The notes under the pieces were generated by a model. That model was not told the DNA's origin, made no database searches, and saw only the letters and a list, made by a program, of their open reading frames with translations. Of a stretch of 64,000 nucleotides of DNA, positions 19,192-27,591 are shown one piece after another. Positions within the stretch are counted from its first letter, which is position 1; every line of letters begins with the position of its first letter. This DNA is from DATFVA01 sp963771705. Lineage in GTDB: Bacteria; Bacteroidota; Ignavibacteria; Ignavibacteriales; Ignavibacteriaceae. A program made the position numbers and the translations under genes. The stretch spans positions 1 to 64,000 of the forward strand of contig CAVYUP010000012.1 of assembly GCA_963771705.1 (NCBI GenBank), given 5' to 3'.

Positions 19192-19827
19192 TCATGGAGT
19201 TATAACATGATGCGCATTTGAAAGAGCCATGAGAATATCATAGGAATTTGAAATAATTCCTGCACCCACATTTGTTTTAACATCGTAATATTCCACACAA
19301 TTGCCGCATATCAGAATTTCAACACCTATAGATTCCAGTTCTCTGATATCTTCGAGGCAGGGAGATCCTTCCAGCACAAGGTTAACGCCTTTATGATAAA
19401 AAATAATTTTATCAGGCAGAGGTGTCATTTCCTTTATGGTCTCAAAGAATCCCTTTGTAAGCATATATCCAAGTTCATCCGAGGCCAGACTCTCGTTCTT
19501 AAAAACAAAAACATGTTTTCCCCTGGGTGGGAAAATCCTGCATTCATTTTCCCGATTTTTCACCTTAATATCCGTCTTCAGCTTTGTTATGGTCAGGGTA
19601 TAAACTCCGTTCCCGCCGGTGCATTCTGTGGATGCATTATTACCCTCAGCAAACCTCTCAATATTGCTTACAGCCGTAGAATTATCTACTATAACCTTCA
19701 ACCGCTCTCCCTTCTCCAGGCTGAGTAATCCTTTTTTGGTTAATATCAGGGGAGCCGGACATATCAGCCCCTTTGCATCAATAACCTGTTTAACATTTTC
19801 CCGTACTGAATCCATTTCAATTTTCAT
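19192..19827 (-). CDS. yedF: YedF-type selenium metabolism protein (TusA-like plus DsrE-like)
   Basis: A 211-aa two-domain protein. The N-terminal TusA/SirA-like domain has the conserved DAKGLICPAPLILTKKG, with one Cys for sulfur or selenium transfer. The C-terminal DsrE-like half carries VEILICGNCVEYYDV. This combination is the known YedF of selenium-using bacteria, commonly linked to selD. It may carry or channel reduced selenium to SelD. Spacing is 16 nt to selD and 17 nt from the upstream NTPase gene. Confidence 0.9.
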   Translation of the reverse strand: MKIEMDSVRENVKQVIDAKGLICPAPLILTKKGLLSLEKGERLKVIVDNSTAVSNIERFAEGNNASTECTGGNGVYTLTITKLKTDIKVKNRENECRIFPPRGKHVFVFKNESLASDELGYMLTKGFFETIKEMTPLPDKIIFYHKGVNLVLEGSPCLEDIRELESIGVEILICGNCVEYYDVKTNVGAGIISNSYDILMALSNAHHVITP

Positions 19828-19844
19828 AGTATTTATCCGAAATG

Positions 19845-20438
19845 TTATTTAAAATTTTCCAGAATCCGGGCAGAAGTTTTCTGCTGTTCCGGTTTAATTT
19901 CAAGGACCATATAGTTCTCCCGTTTCATATTAAAAGCCGCCGTCAGGTCGTTGACCAATGATATGCGTGTAGTTATCATTAAAATTCCTTTAAATTCAGT
20001 AAGGCAGGTTTTAAGAGCAGAATAAAATCCCTGCCTGTTTAATTCAAGAGGACCTGCTTCGTCTATCAGAATGACATCGGCGTCCATCTGTTTTATGATC
20101 AACCAGTTCAGGTACCTGAACGCTTTTTCATCGAAGTAAAACCTTCCCTGTTTCAGGGAAAATTTTTCTGAATAAGTACCGGAGGCAAGATGATATTCCT
20201 TCCCGGTTGAAATATCGATACCGGTAAACCCTGATTTCACCGAACCGAAAAATATTCCATGACATAATATCCCTCCGGCTTTCATTCCGCAAGCCTCAAA
20301 CCTGCAGATCATTTCTTCTGCAGCTGATGATTTCCCGGAATTTACCTCCCCGGTAATTATTATTATTTTTTTACCATTCAGCCAGGATGCCTGCAAAATA
20401 CTCTCTTCCGGGCTGTGGAAAACCGTATTCCGATTCAT
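19845..20438 (-). CDS. THEP1-like nucleoside-triphosphatase (NTPase_1/DUF2478-like)
   Basis: A P-loop protein of up to 197 aa: Walker A TGEVNSGKSS near residue 30 and the family hallmark LIDEAGPLELNRQGF. THEP1-type NTPases hydrolyse nucleoside triphosphates; related proteins appear in molybdate and metal loci, but their role is unclear. The ATG at 20438 would overlap the TonB receptor gene by 68 nt. An in-frame TTG at 20396, with GGAAGAG just upstream, is a better start and leaves a 26-nt overlap. Its place between a receptor and yedF-selD suggests an energising or regulatory partner for uptake; that is inference. Confidence 0.75.
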   Translation of the reverse strand: MNRNTVFHSPEESILQASWLNGKKIIIITGEVNSGKSSAAEEMICRFEACGMKAGGILCHGIFFGSVKSGFTGIDISTGKEYHLASGTYSEKFSLKQGRFYFDEKAFRYLNWLIIKQMDADVILIDEAGPLELNRQGFYSALKTCLTEFKGILMITTRISLVNDLTAAFNMKRENYMVLEIKPEQQKTSARILENFK

Positions 20439-22284
20439 AATACCAATCCGTTATATTGTTTATCCTCAGGTAAAGCTTATAAGTTGAAAATACCCTTTGA
20501 GCAATTTTTCCGTTAACGGTTAGATAACCAGGCAGCTCAACTAATTTGTTTGTATCCTGGTTTAATGAATAACGGTAAGAGACATATGATGCTTCTGCCT
20601 CCCATTCAAAACCTGCTAAATACTCTTTACAAAGGATGATATTGGAGATTAAACCAGGTCGGTTTGGGACAGGACTTTCATCAGTTATATTCCTTGCGGA
20701 GAGAATCATACCGTTCAACTTAATGGCGAATAACGGTATCCTGTATTCTGCTTCAGCCTCGATGCCCCTTAATATACATTTACTGAGATTTCGAAACTGT
20801 CTCGTTCCATTACCGGCAAAAAATACTTCAATGAGGTTCCTGATGTAACTATAAAATAAAGAGGTTTTTATCGTAAGCGTTCCAATATTCTTAAAGCCAG
20901 CAAGTTCGAAGTTGTATCCCTGTTCCGGCGAGAGTTCATAGTTGGGAATGTAATTTCCGATTAATTCAGCATAAAATTCTTTTAATGTCGGGAACCTTGT
21001 CTTCCTCGAAGCATTCAGACTGAGGCCGTAATCAATGTAATTAAGACTAAGACTGGCATTAGCATTAAGGGCTGAACCAGGCGGACGCAGAGGTGAGCCA
21101 GAGGCGTAAAGAGGATTCATTCTGTCAAAACTAATGCCCGCAGAAGCCCTCGCTGCCGCAGATATAGAGAAGGTCTCTTCCAAACCGGCAGTAAATAATT
21201 CTGCTTCATACTTCTGAAAGGAAAGACCCCGATCAGCTTGTTCATTATGCTGATCTCTCTTATAGAGGAAGAGAGCCTTTGTCATTGGCAGAAAGCTTCC
21301 CTTTAAAAATAATGAGAAATTTATTCCATACGAACGATCATCATAAACCGAATGGAAAGCATATTTCTTAATCTGACTTGTAAAGGATGCATCGTCATAT
21401 GAATCAAGTTCATTCTTATACGTCTCATAAAATATATTTCCCTTCAGAACAATATCGGGGGTTACAGCCGAGCCATACATCAGGTTAGCAAGGATATTCT
21501 CCCGACTGCCGTATCTCCAATACCTAGGAAACTCAGTGTATATGTTAACAGGCACGTCCTTTTTATCAGATAAAAAATTTAACGCCAGGGCAAGGTCAGT
21601 ATTACCTGATATATCAGCTCCGATTTTTATCATTCCCGATTTAGAGGTATACCTGCTATTATCTCTTGTACCGTCTTTTTCGTTAGCTGTTCCTCTGAAA
21701 CTTCCCGATAGATTATAATCACCGCGGTGCGAATACCCGAGAGCGGCGGTATAATAAAATATATTTAGTATTCCTTTTACAACGGATATCAAATTCTGTC
21801 TGCTTCCCCCCTGATAATTAAAACTTCCAGAAAAGTCACTCTCCGGCCTTTGGGACAGAAGATTTACACTGCCACCCATCGAATTGGGTCCATATAGGAT
21901 AGAATAGTTATTTGCAATCGATATTTTATCAACCCCGGCAAGTCCTGCTGCGTTAAGATCAAAGCTGCCATCGAAGGGTAAGTAAACGGGGGCTCCATCC
22001 ATCATAAAAGATATCTGTCTCTGATCGTAGCCTCTGAAGGAGAGTTGAGCTTCATTTTTTCCGGAAACGTATAAGCTCAATCCGGGAAGATACTGAAGTG
22101 CATCAAAGGCAGTAAATGCATTGTGAAGTTCAAAATCCTTTTTACCAGTTTTTGTCGGGCTTAATAAATTTTCCTTTGCCGCGATAACCTCAACTTCACC
22201 AAGAGCAAAATGGAGCAGTGAATCTGTCTGCTGAGAAATTACGGTTGAAGAAAACAAAAGAATCAGAACCAGCATTATCTTCAT
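20371..22284 (-). CDS. TonB-dependent outer-membrane receptor in the selD operon
   Basis: A 637-aa protein with a signal peptide (ILLFSSTVISQQ), a TonB-box-like GEVEVIAA, a plug domain with ALQYLPGLSL, SFRGYDQRQISFMMDGAPV and YGPNSMGGSVNLLSQ, and a long beta-barrel ending in hydrophobic/aromatic GILAEW. It should import a scarce ligand through the outer membrane using TonB energy. It is 8 nt downstream of a small membrane protein gene and overlaps the NTPase. Ligand unknown; the operon partners yedF and selD suggest a selenium compound, while nearby mobA and fdhA leave molybdate or tungstate possible. Confidence 0.88.
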   Translation of the reverse strand: MKIMLVLILLFSSTVISQQTDSLLHFALGEVEVIAAKENLLSPTKTGKKDFELHNAFTAFDALQYLPGLSLYVSGKNEAQLSFRGYDQRQISFMMDGAPVYLPFDGSFDLNAAGLAGVDKISIANNYSILYGPNSMGGSVNLLSQRPESDFSGSFNYQGGSRQNLISVVKGILNIFYYTAALGYSHRGDYNLSGSFRGTANEKDGTRDNSRYTSKSGMIKIGADISGNTDLALALNFLSDKKDVPVNIYTEFPRYWRYGSRENILANLMYGSAVTPDIVLKGNIFYETYKNELDSYDDASFTSQIKKYAFHSVYDDRSYGINFSLFLKGSFLPMTKALFLYKRDQHNEQADRGLSFQKYEAELFTAGLEETFSISAAARASAGISFDRMNPLYASGSPLRPPGSALNANASLSLNYIDYGLSLNASRKTRFPTLKEFYAELIGNYIPNYELSPEQGYNFELAGFKNIGTLTIKTSLFYSYIRNLIEVFFAGNGTRQFRNLSKCILRGIEAEAEYRIPLFAIKLNGMILSARNITDESPVPNRPGLISNIILCKEYLAGFEWEAEASYVSYRYSLNQDTNKLVELPGYLTVNGKIAQRVFSTYKLYLRINNITDWYYESEYGFPQPGREYFAGILAEW

Positions 22285-22292
22285 AAATATCC

Positions 22293-22823
22293 TCAGGATT
22301 TATAATTTTTTCCTGCAAGTTTGACTAACCCGACGACCAGCCGTGCTGCTGATTCCACCGGGGTTAAGAAACCCTTTCTTTTACCGATCCTAATGAATTC
22401 AAGAGTGTTTCTTTTGACGGAAGGCATCAACTTCCCCGAAAGAGAAACCACTTCGTGGTAATTATCTATACCCAGTTTTGCCGAGAACCGTCCCAGTCTC
22501 TCTTTACTCAGGGAACCCGAGAGACAGCCTACAGCAGGAATAATTATTACGGCCCTCATAAGCATTGTAAGGCCGTTATAGAATCCGCTGGAGGAAGCTG
22601 GAAGTCCTGCAATCAAAAGATCTTTTTCTATAGCCAGCAGAGGCTGAAAAACAAGCAATATTACGGCGAACAATACAAAAGACAATTTAAACAGAAACCT
22701 AAACAGCTTTACGTCAACCAGCAGCATGTATATAAAAGCAGCCGGGAAAAAATAGACACCGGCGTCAGCAGGGATAAGCAGAGAGCATAAAAATATTACG
22801 GCTATAATATATTTATTAATCAT
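22293..22823 (-). CDS. Small membrane protein resembling an ECF transporter T component (CbiQ-like)
   Basis: A 176-aa protein with three to four hydrophobic segments in the first 110 residues, then a soluble tail with EFIRIGKRKGFLTP. That stretch is reminiscent of the Arg-rich coupling motifs of ECF T components, but the protein is short for one. It overlaps the upstream gene by 4 nt. No ECF ATPase is encoded in the window. The assignment is tentative. Confidence 0.45.
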   Translation of the reverse strand: MINKYIIAVIFLCSLLIPADAGVYFFPAAFIYMLLVDVKLFRFLFKLSFVLFAVILLVFQPLLAIEKDLLIAGLPASSSGFYNGLTMLMRAVIIIPAVGCLSGSLSKERLGRFSAKLGIDNYHEVVSLSGKLMPSVKRNTLEFIRIGKRKGFLTPVESAARLVVGLVKLAGKNYKS

Positions 22824-23416
22824 AAGATCTCTTCGCTTAGAATTTCATGAGCTCTTTCACCAGATTTCCAGCCGAACCAGCCCATCAAACCACCAGTACA
22901 GAGGTAGAAAACAACAATGACAGGAATAACAAGATAAGACAACTCACCGTTATAGCTGATTTCGCCTCCAATACCATTGATGATTGTTATATAAACACCA
23001 TAAATACCCGGACCAAAGAATATTCCCTGCATTATTAATCCGTGAATCAGAGTATAAAATAAAATCAGGGAGCCGGCGGCAACAGAGGAAAATACCGAAT
23101 AGGGAAAGAGGAGAAAGATCAGTTCAGCTATTAACCCCTCCATAATAATGGCGAAGAATGGAGTAATATTAAATCCCACAATACTAATCAGCTTTAACGA
23201 AGCAGCGGTAAAACTGACTGAGAGTATGGCACCTTTGTAATTGAGGAAAGAACGCGACACCATTATAATAAAGATGGCTATCAGGGTCAGGAAAGTGCCT
23301 CGGAAAGGAATCTTTGAAATCTGCAGCATTGTGCCGAGGGTAACTTCGATAACCCCCCAGAAAGCACCGAATATTGCAGTTATAGTTATATCATTCTGTT
23401 GTAAGTTCTTACTCAC
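22820..23416 (-). CDS. Multi-pass membrane protein, possible ECF S-component-like substrate binder
   Basis: A 198-aa integral membrane protein with five or six predicted helices, starting ITITAIFGAFWGVIEVTLGT and including an internal GLIMQGIFFGPGIYG. Size and topology fit the S components of ECF transporters. The GTG start at 23416 has GGGGAG 5 nt upstream and is the first gene of the six-gene minus operon ending in selD. The substrate cannot be told from the sequence. Confidence 0.5.
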   Translation of the reverse strand: MSKNLQQNDITITAIFGAFWGVIEVTLGTMLQISKIPFRGTFLTLIAIFIIMVSRSFLNYKGAILSVSFTAASLKLISIVGFNITPFFAIIMEGLIAELIFLLFPYSVFSSVAAGSLILFYTLIHGLIMQGIFFGPGIYGVYITIINGIGGEISYNGELSYLVIPVIVVFYLCTGGLMGWFGWKSGERAHEILSEEIL

Positions 23417-23771
23417 ACACTCCCCGGAATCTAATTAACTCCCTGTTTAATTTACCAGGACTTTTAATGGAAAATCATAATAGTAAACGGCTATATATAA
23501 TTAGTAGTGCTATCCTTTGTTGTATCCTTCATCACTAACCTTTCCGGCATTTCCATGCCTTTATGTATATGAAGCGTATGTGAAGCTATGTTAAAGTGAG
23601 AAACAGGGCAATCGCAAAAGCCCTGAGATAAAATAAGATTTTCGTATAGGAATATGCTGCTCAGGTAAAACACATCTCTTAATAAGTGCTGGTGTTCAAT
23701 TCTTTCCGACTAAAATCTTGACAGAAAACATTTATATGAATAACTTTAATTAATCAAAGGGAGGAGATAAG
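23417..23771. other. Divergent intergenic region between the selD operon and a T9SS cargo gene
   Basis: It should hold the promoter for the minus operon and the + promoter noted at 23718. I compared it by eye with cobalamin and TPP riboswitch cores and saw no match. A 60-codon minus frame (23491-23673, ending LVMKDTTKDSTTNYI) has some protein-like character but no clear start or homology. Confidence 0.4.
23718..23746 (+). promoter_or_regulatory. Probable promoter of the T9SS cargo gene at 23772
   Basis: TTGACA (23718-23723) and TAACTT (23741-23746) are 17 bp apart, the same layout as the promoter in front of the TetR gene. The start codon and its GGGAGGAG ribosome binding site follow directly. 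Confidence 0.45.
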
Positions 23772-25100
23772 ATGCGTGAATTTCTTATTCCGGCGGTCAT
23801 TCTTATTATTTCCAATTTCATCTTCGCTCAGTCATCTGAGCCAGGCTTAATGAAAATTCCTGATCATCCGACTCATCTGTACGATAATGAATTAAATGAC
23901 GGCGGGAGCCTGATTAAATCGGAAACAAGGCAGGTGTGGGATACCGCTTCCGAAGTATGGAAAAATGATTCACTGTATACTTATTTGTATAACGGGGAGG
24001 GACTGCGGGACACACTGCTTTTTCAAAAATGGAATAACCATTGGGATGATCAAACAAAACGGGTTTATTTTTACAGCAATAGTAAATTGTATGAAGAGCG
24101 GTTATATATGTTCTGGGGCGGCTGGGTTTACTATGCAAGGGATAATTATTTTTATACATCAAACAATTTAACCGAACACGATATTTACTTATGGTGGGGA
24201 GGGAATACTTTTATGCCGGTAAACCGGCTTACATACCAGTATAATGAGAATAACCAGGTTGTGAATTACCTTGCGGAAGCTTATGATGACTTTTACGGGG
24301 TGTGGTATGATGCCTGGATGATAGATTACAGCTACGATGTACTTTACAGACTTACAGAGACGGTGGAATATCAGGGGCAAATCGATCTGGCTCTGCATTA
24401 CAGGGATTTGTATTCGTATGACAGCCTTAGTAATAATTACGAGGACGTCGGGCAGTATCCGGAGGGGAGCGGGTGGTATAATGATTATTTGTTTACCTAT
24501 GAAATAGATCAGGATAGTTTTCTTACACGGAAGACTTATATGTTATGGGATTCGGCCGGAAGCGCCTGGAGTAATGTATGGCGGCAGTCTTATTCATACA
24601 ATGGTTCCGGAAATATTTCATCAGTTCTAAAAGAGGTATGGACCGATAGTATAAAATGGCAGAATTCCAGGAAAAGAATAGTAATGTATGACGGAGAAGA
24701 ACGCTGGATAGAAGATATTCGATATGTATGGAATGATACAGGGTGGGTAAATAACATCAGGTACTCAGCTGTCTGGATGGATCCAGTTTCTGTAAATGAT
24801 GGGACTACTGCGGGGGAGGGATTCAGTCTACTGCAAAATTACCCGAATCCTTTTAACCCCACAACAACTATCGGATTCAGCATAAAGCAAAAAGCGAATG
24901 TAAGGATCATTATTCTGAACGCAATTGGTGAACAAGTTGCAGTTGTTCTGAATGAAGAAAAAGAATCAGGATATCATCAGGTAGAATTTAATGCCGCAGA
25001 CCTCCCGAGCGGTGTTTATCTCTATCAGCTGAGTGCCGCACCTGCCGGCGGACAAGCAGGAAACTTTATTCAGACGAAAAAGATGATCCTTCTCAGATAA
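23772..25100 (+). CDS. Secreted protein with aromatic repeats and T9SS sorting domain
   Basis: A 442-aa protein with a signal peptide (FLIPAVILIISNFIFAQ), a region of loose repeats rich in Trp, Tyr and Asn (about residues 50-335, W..N..R..YxY...N patterns resembling YD-type repeats), and a C-terminal type A sorting domain (residues about 353-442) containing LLQNYPNPFNPTTTIGFSI and SGVYLYQLS. The sorting domain should send it through T9SS to the cell surface. Function of the repeat region is unknown. A strong GGGAGGAG site precedes the ATG. Confidence 0.85.
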   Translation: MREFLIPAVILIISNFIFAQSSEPGLMKIPDHPTHLYDNELNDGGSLIKSETRQVWDTASEVWKNDSLYTYLYNGEGLRDTLLFQKWNNHWDDQTKRVYFYSNSKLYEERLYMFWGGWVYYARDNYFYTSNNLTEHDIYLWWGGNTFMPVNRLTYQYNENNQVVNYLAEAYDDFYGVWYDAWMIDYSYDVLYRLTETVEYQGQIDLALHYRDLYSYDSLSNNYEDVGQYPEGSGWYNDYLFTYEIDQDSFLTRKTYMLWDSAGSAWSNVWRQSYSYNGSGNISSVLKEVWTDSIKWQNSRKRIVMYDGEERWIEDIRYVWNDTGWVNNIRYSAVWMDPVSVNDGTTAGEGFSLLQNYPNPFNPTTTIGFSIKQKANVRIIILNAIGEQVAVVLNEEKESGYHQVEFNAADLPSGVYLYQLSAAPAGGQAGNFIQTKKMILLR

Positions 25101-25192
25101 AAGATGGAACCGAAATGGGATTTCCAGCATTAGACGAAGTTTTTGGATCAAAATCAAAAATATAAAAGTTCTCAACTTATGAGAGGCCGAAA

Positions 25193-25708
25193 ATGATAAA
25201 GAAATTGTTATTGTTTTTATTTCTGTTCATGACCGGGAGTACATTTGCGCAGGATGTGGAACACGATCAGAATCATAATGGAGTTGATTCCACGCTGATG
25301 CACAGGCAGCATATGATACATGCACACAGTCCGATGGTAATGCCATTTGATATGGAAAAAGTGACTCATTATTTCCTTAAGAATGACAAAGGCGGCGTTC
25401 TTCAAATCAAAGCTAAAGATCCGAATGACAGCGCGCAGATAGCTCTGGTTAGAAGTCACCTTCAAAAGGAGCAGAAATTGTTTTCGAATGCAGACTTCGG
25501 GGATCCGAAAAAACTGCACGGTGCAGATATGCCGGGACTAAAAACTTTAACCGATGCGGAAGGAAAGTTTAATGTTGATTACAAAGAATTAACAGACGGT
25601 GCCCAGCTTACTTTTACTTCGGGTGATGAAGAAGTAATACAGGCTATCCATGTGTGGTTCGATGCGCAGCTGAAAGATCATGGCAATGATGCGAAGGGCA
25701 GGGAATAG
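25193..25708 (+). CDS. Secreted His-rich protein, family often mislabelled aspartate carbamoyltransferase
   Basis: A 171-aa protein with a signal peptide (LLLFLFLFMTGSTFAQ), a His-rich N-terminal linker, then a conserved domain: MPFDMEKVTHYF, then HLQKEQKLFSNADFGDP, HGADMPGL and IHVWFDAQLKDHGND at the end. I recognise this pattern as a small periplasmic family without established activity, often mis-annotated as an aspartate carbamoyltransferase. Clustered His and Asp residues suggest metal binding, which is inference. Confidence 0.7.
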   Translation: MIKKLLLFLFLFMTGSTFAQDVEHDQNHNGVDSTLMHRQHMIHAHSPMVMPFDMEKVTHYFLKNDKGGVLQIKAKDPNDSAQIALVRSHLQKEQKLFSNADFGDPKKLHGADMPGLKTLTDAEGKFNVDYKELTDGAQLTFTSGDEEVIQAIHVWFDAQLKDHGNDAKGRE

Positions 25709-25755
25709 TGATAGCAGTGAAGTATAAAGGGGGCTTCAGACCGTTGCAAACATCA

Positions 25756-25784
25756 CAGAAATATATTTCACAGGAATATTTCTG
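25756..25784. terminator. Inverted repeat after the 171-aa gene, weak terminator candidate
   Basis: CAGAAATAT and ATATTTCTG form a perfect 9-bp stem around an 11-nt loop, 48 nt after the stop. No U-run follows, so termination is uncertain; it could instead be an operator. Confidence 0.3.
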
Positions 25785-25876
25785 AACATAATCACCCCAT
25801 CATTCAGTTTGATTGCTTACAATTTTGATTGATAGTATAAAAATGCAATGATAATTATGATAAAAAGGAGGATTAT

Positions 25877-27556
25877 ATGAGAAGTCTTTTGCTGCTGATG
25901 TTAGTTGGTTTAAATACATCATATATTTTTGGACAAGCTGTAAATCCACCCCCGGTTAATTTTTATTCAGCTCATTTATGGATAGCAATGATCGGGGGCG
26001 TCTTTATAGCAATCGGAGTTGTTCTGCTTCTTACAAACCTGGCTGTTGCCAGCGGTTTGTCGCTGATCAATGTAAGGAGTTCATCTCATAGCCATTCACA
26101 ATCAGGAAATCCACTCAAAAAAATTACAACCGGGTTCGGAGCTTTTACGGTGATTACTACTTCCGGAGCACTATTCTTTGCAGTGTGGCTAGTCACTGAA
26201 TTGAGCGGTACGCCGTACGCTATTACGGGTATAACGCTGGGACTAATGATATGGGGAATATTTTTTATTGTAATGGTATCATTTGAATTTAACGCTGTTT
26301 CCTCTTTGATTGGTTCAATACTTCATATTGCTAAAACGGGAGTAATATCGACCTATCATGGCCTATCTTCCATGTTCGGTAAATCAGATGAGTCAAAAGC
26401 AGAAGATATGGCCGGGAAAGTTACCGAACAGGTTATTAATGAATTCGAAGAGAATGTGGATATTAAGGACCTTAAAGGGCAGATACAAAAATACGTTGAT
26501 CAGCTGGAACCTCAAAGGATTGATATAGGGAAATTAAGAAGCCAGATAGAAAAGATCCTGAATGAGATTGATTTGGAAGCAATACAGGAAAGTAAAGATC
26601 ATTTCTCCGAAAAGGAAGTTTCTGCTTCTCTAGAACTACACTCCTTTTTGTCAGGTAAAGATGTTAAGAAAGTTACAAGTACGCTTAATAGTATCATCGA
26701 TAATTATAAGTCGGAAAAAAATAAAGATAAAGATAATGTCTCCAAAACCGCCGATACCATAATGCGTACCGCAGGCGTTTCCGAAGAGGATGCGGAAAAT
26801 TACAGGATTAAATTTGAAGACCTTCTCAGATCTACAAACAAATCAGAGCTTGAACCGGAACAATTAAAAAGGGATATCGAAAAGTTATTTACAGATCCCG
26901 AAACCGGAAAAGAGGCCATTATGAATCGTTTCTCAAAAATCGACAGGGATTTTATTACAGATGTTATCTCGGCGGAAACTGATCTTTCAAAAGAGCAGGT
27001 AGAAAGCAGAATCGACAGAGTTTATGATACAGTTGAAAATATTAAGAATAAACTTATGGGGAAAGCGGATAATTTAAGGGAGAGTACCGACGGTACCAAA
27101 GGTAAAGCCAGGGAAATTAAGAACACCATGCTGAATCGGGTAAGAGCATACCTCAACTCTCTTGATCGTCCAGAATTAAACTACGAAGGAGTAAAAGGCG
27201 ACTTAAAGGAGTTATTTATCAGTCCAAAGCAGGGATTCCGGGATGTTGCAAACAGGCTGAAGCAGATGGACAGAGACACTATCAAAGCAATAATAGCATC
27301 CAAAAAAAATATGGATGAAGAGGATGCCGAGAGGCTTCTGAATAAAATTGAATCGATGAGGGATCAGGCAATAAATAAATATGAAAAGATTGCCCAGGAA
27401 ATCGAGATAAGAATTCAAAAGCTTAAGGAGGAAGCCCTCCATCAGGCAGAAGAGGCAAAAGAAATTACCGCTGCCGCAGCCTGGTGGTCATTTGCTACGG
27501 CAATTGTATCAGGAGCGGCATGTGTTATAGCAGGTTTTTTGGGCTCGGGGTTCTGA
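25877..27556 (+). CDS. Membrane protein with duplicated helical repeats, unknown function
   Basis: A 559-aa protein. A signal-like segment and further hydrophobic segments fill residues 1-150. A long helical, charged region follows, then a C-terminal hydrophobic segment (ATAIVSGAACVIAGFLGSGF). Within the helical part, two copies of a unit of about 60 residues can be aligned: IEKLFTDPETG...IDRDFITDVISAETDLSKEQ (about 335-395) and LKELFISPKQG...MDRDTIKAIIASKKNMDEED (about 445-505). The layout suggests a membrane-anchored structural or sensory protein. It precedes the YihY-family gene by 35 nt, probably in one transcript. Confidence 0.6.
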   Translation: MRSLLLLMLVGLNTSYIFGQAVNPPPVNFYSAHLWIAMIGGVFIAIGVVLLLTNLAVASGLSLINVRSSSHSHSQSGNPLKKITTGFGAFTVITTSGALFFAVWLVTELSGTPYAITGITLGLMIWGIFFIVMVSFEFNAVSSLIGSILHIAKTGVISTYHGLSSMFGKSDESKAEDMAGKVTEQVINEFEENVDIKDLKGQIQKYVDQLEPQRIDIGKLRSQIEKILNEIDLEAIQESKDHFSEKEVSASLELHSFLSGKDVKKVTSTLNSIIDNYKSEKNKDKDNVSKTADTIMRTAGVSEEDAENYRIKFEDLLRSTNKSELEPEQLKRDIEKLFTDPETGKEAIMNRFSKIDRDFITDVISAETDLSKEQVESRIDRVYDTVENIKNKLMGKADNLRESTDGTKGKAREIKNTMLNRVRAYLNSLDRPELNYEGVKGDLKELFISPKQGFRDVANRLKQMDRDTIKAIIASKKNMDEEDAERLLNKIESMRDQAINKYEKIAQEIEIRIQKLKEEALHQAEEAKEITAAAAWWSFATAIVSGAACVIAGFLGSGF

Positions 27557-27591
27557 TTTTTGGATTATTAACTTTTTGGATAAGCTGAGTA

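Noticed and set aside
22293..23416. A confirmed ECF transporter
   Set aside because: Only T-like and S-like membrane proteins are suggested by size and topology; no ECF ATPase is in the window, so I kept it as a tentative resemblance.
23491..23673. A 60-aa minus-strand gene upstream of the selD operon
   Set aside because: No clear start signal, no recognisable family, and it occupies the expected promoter region.
23417..23771. A riboswitch in front of the ECF-like/TonB/selD operon
   Set aside because: I compared the leader with cobalamin and TPP cores by eye and found none; a covariance search would be needed to be sure.
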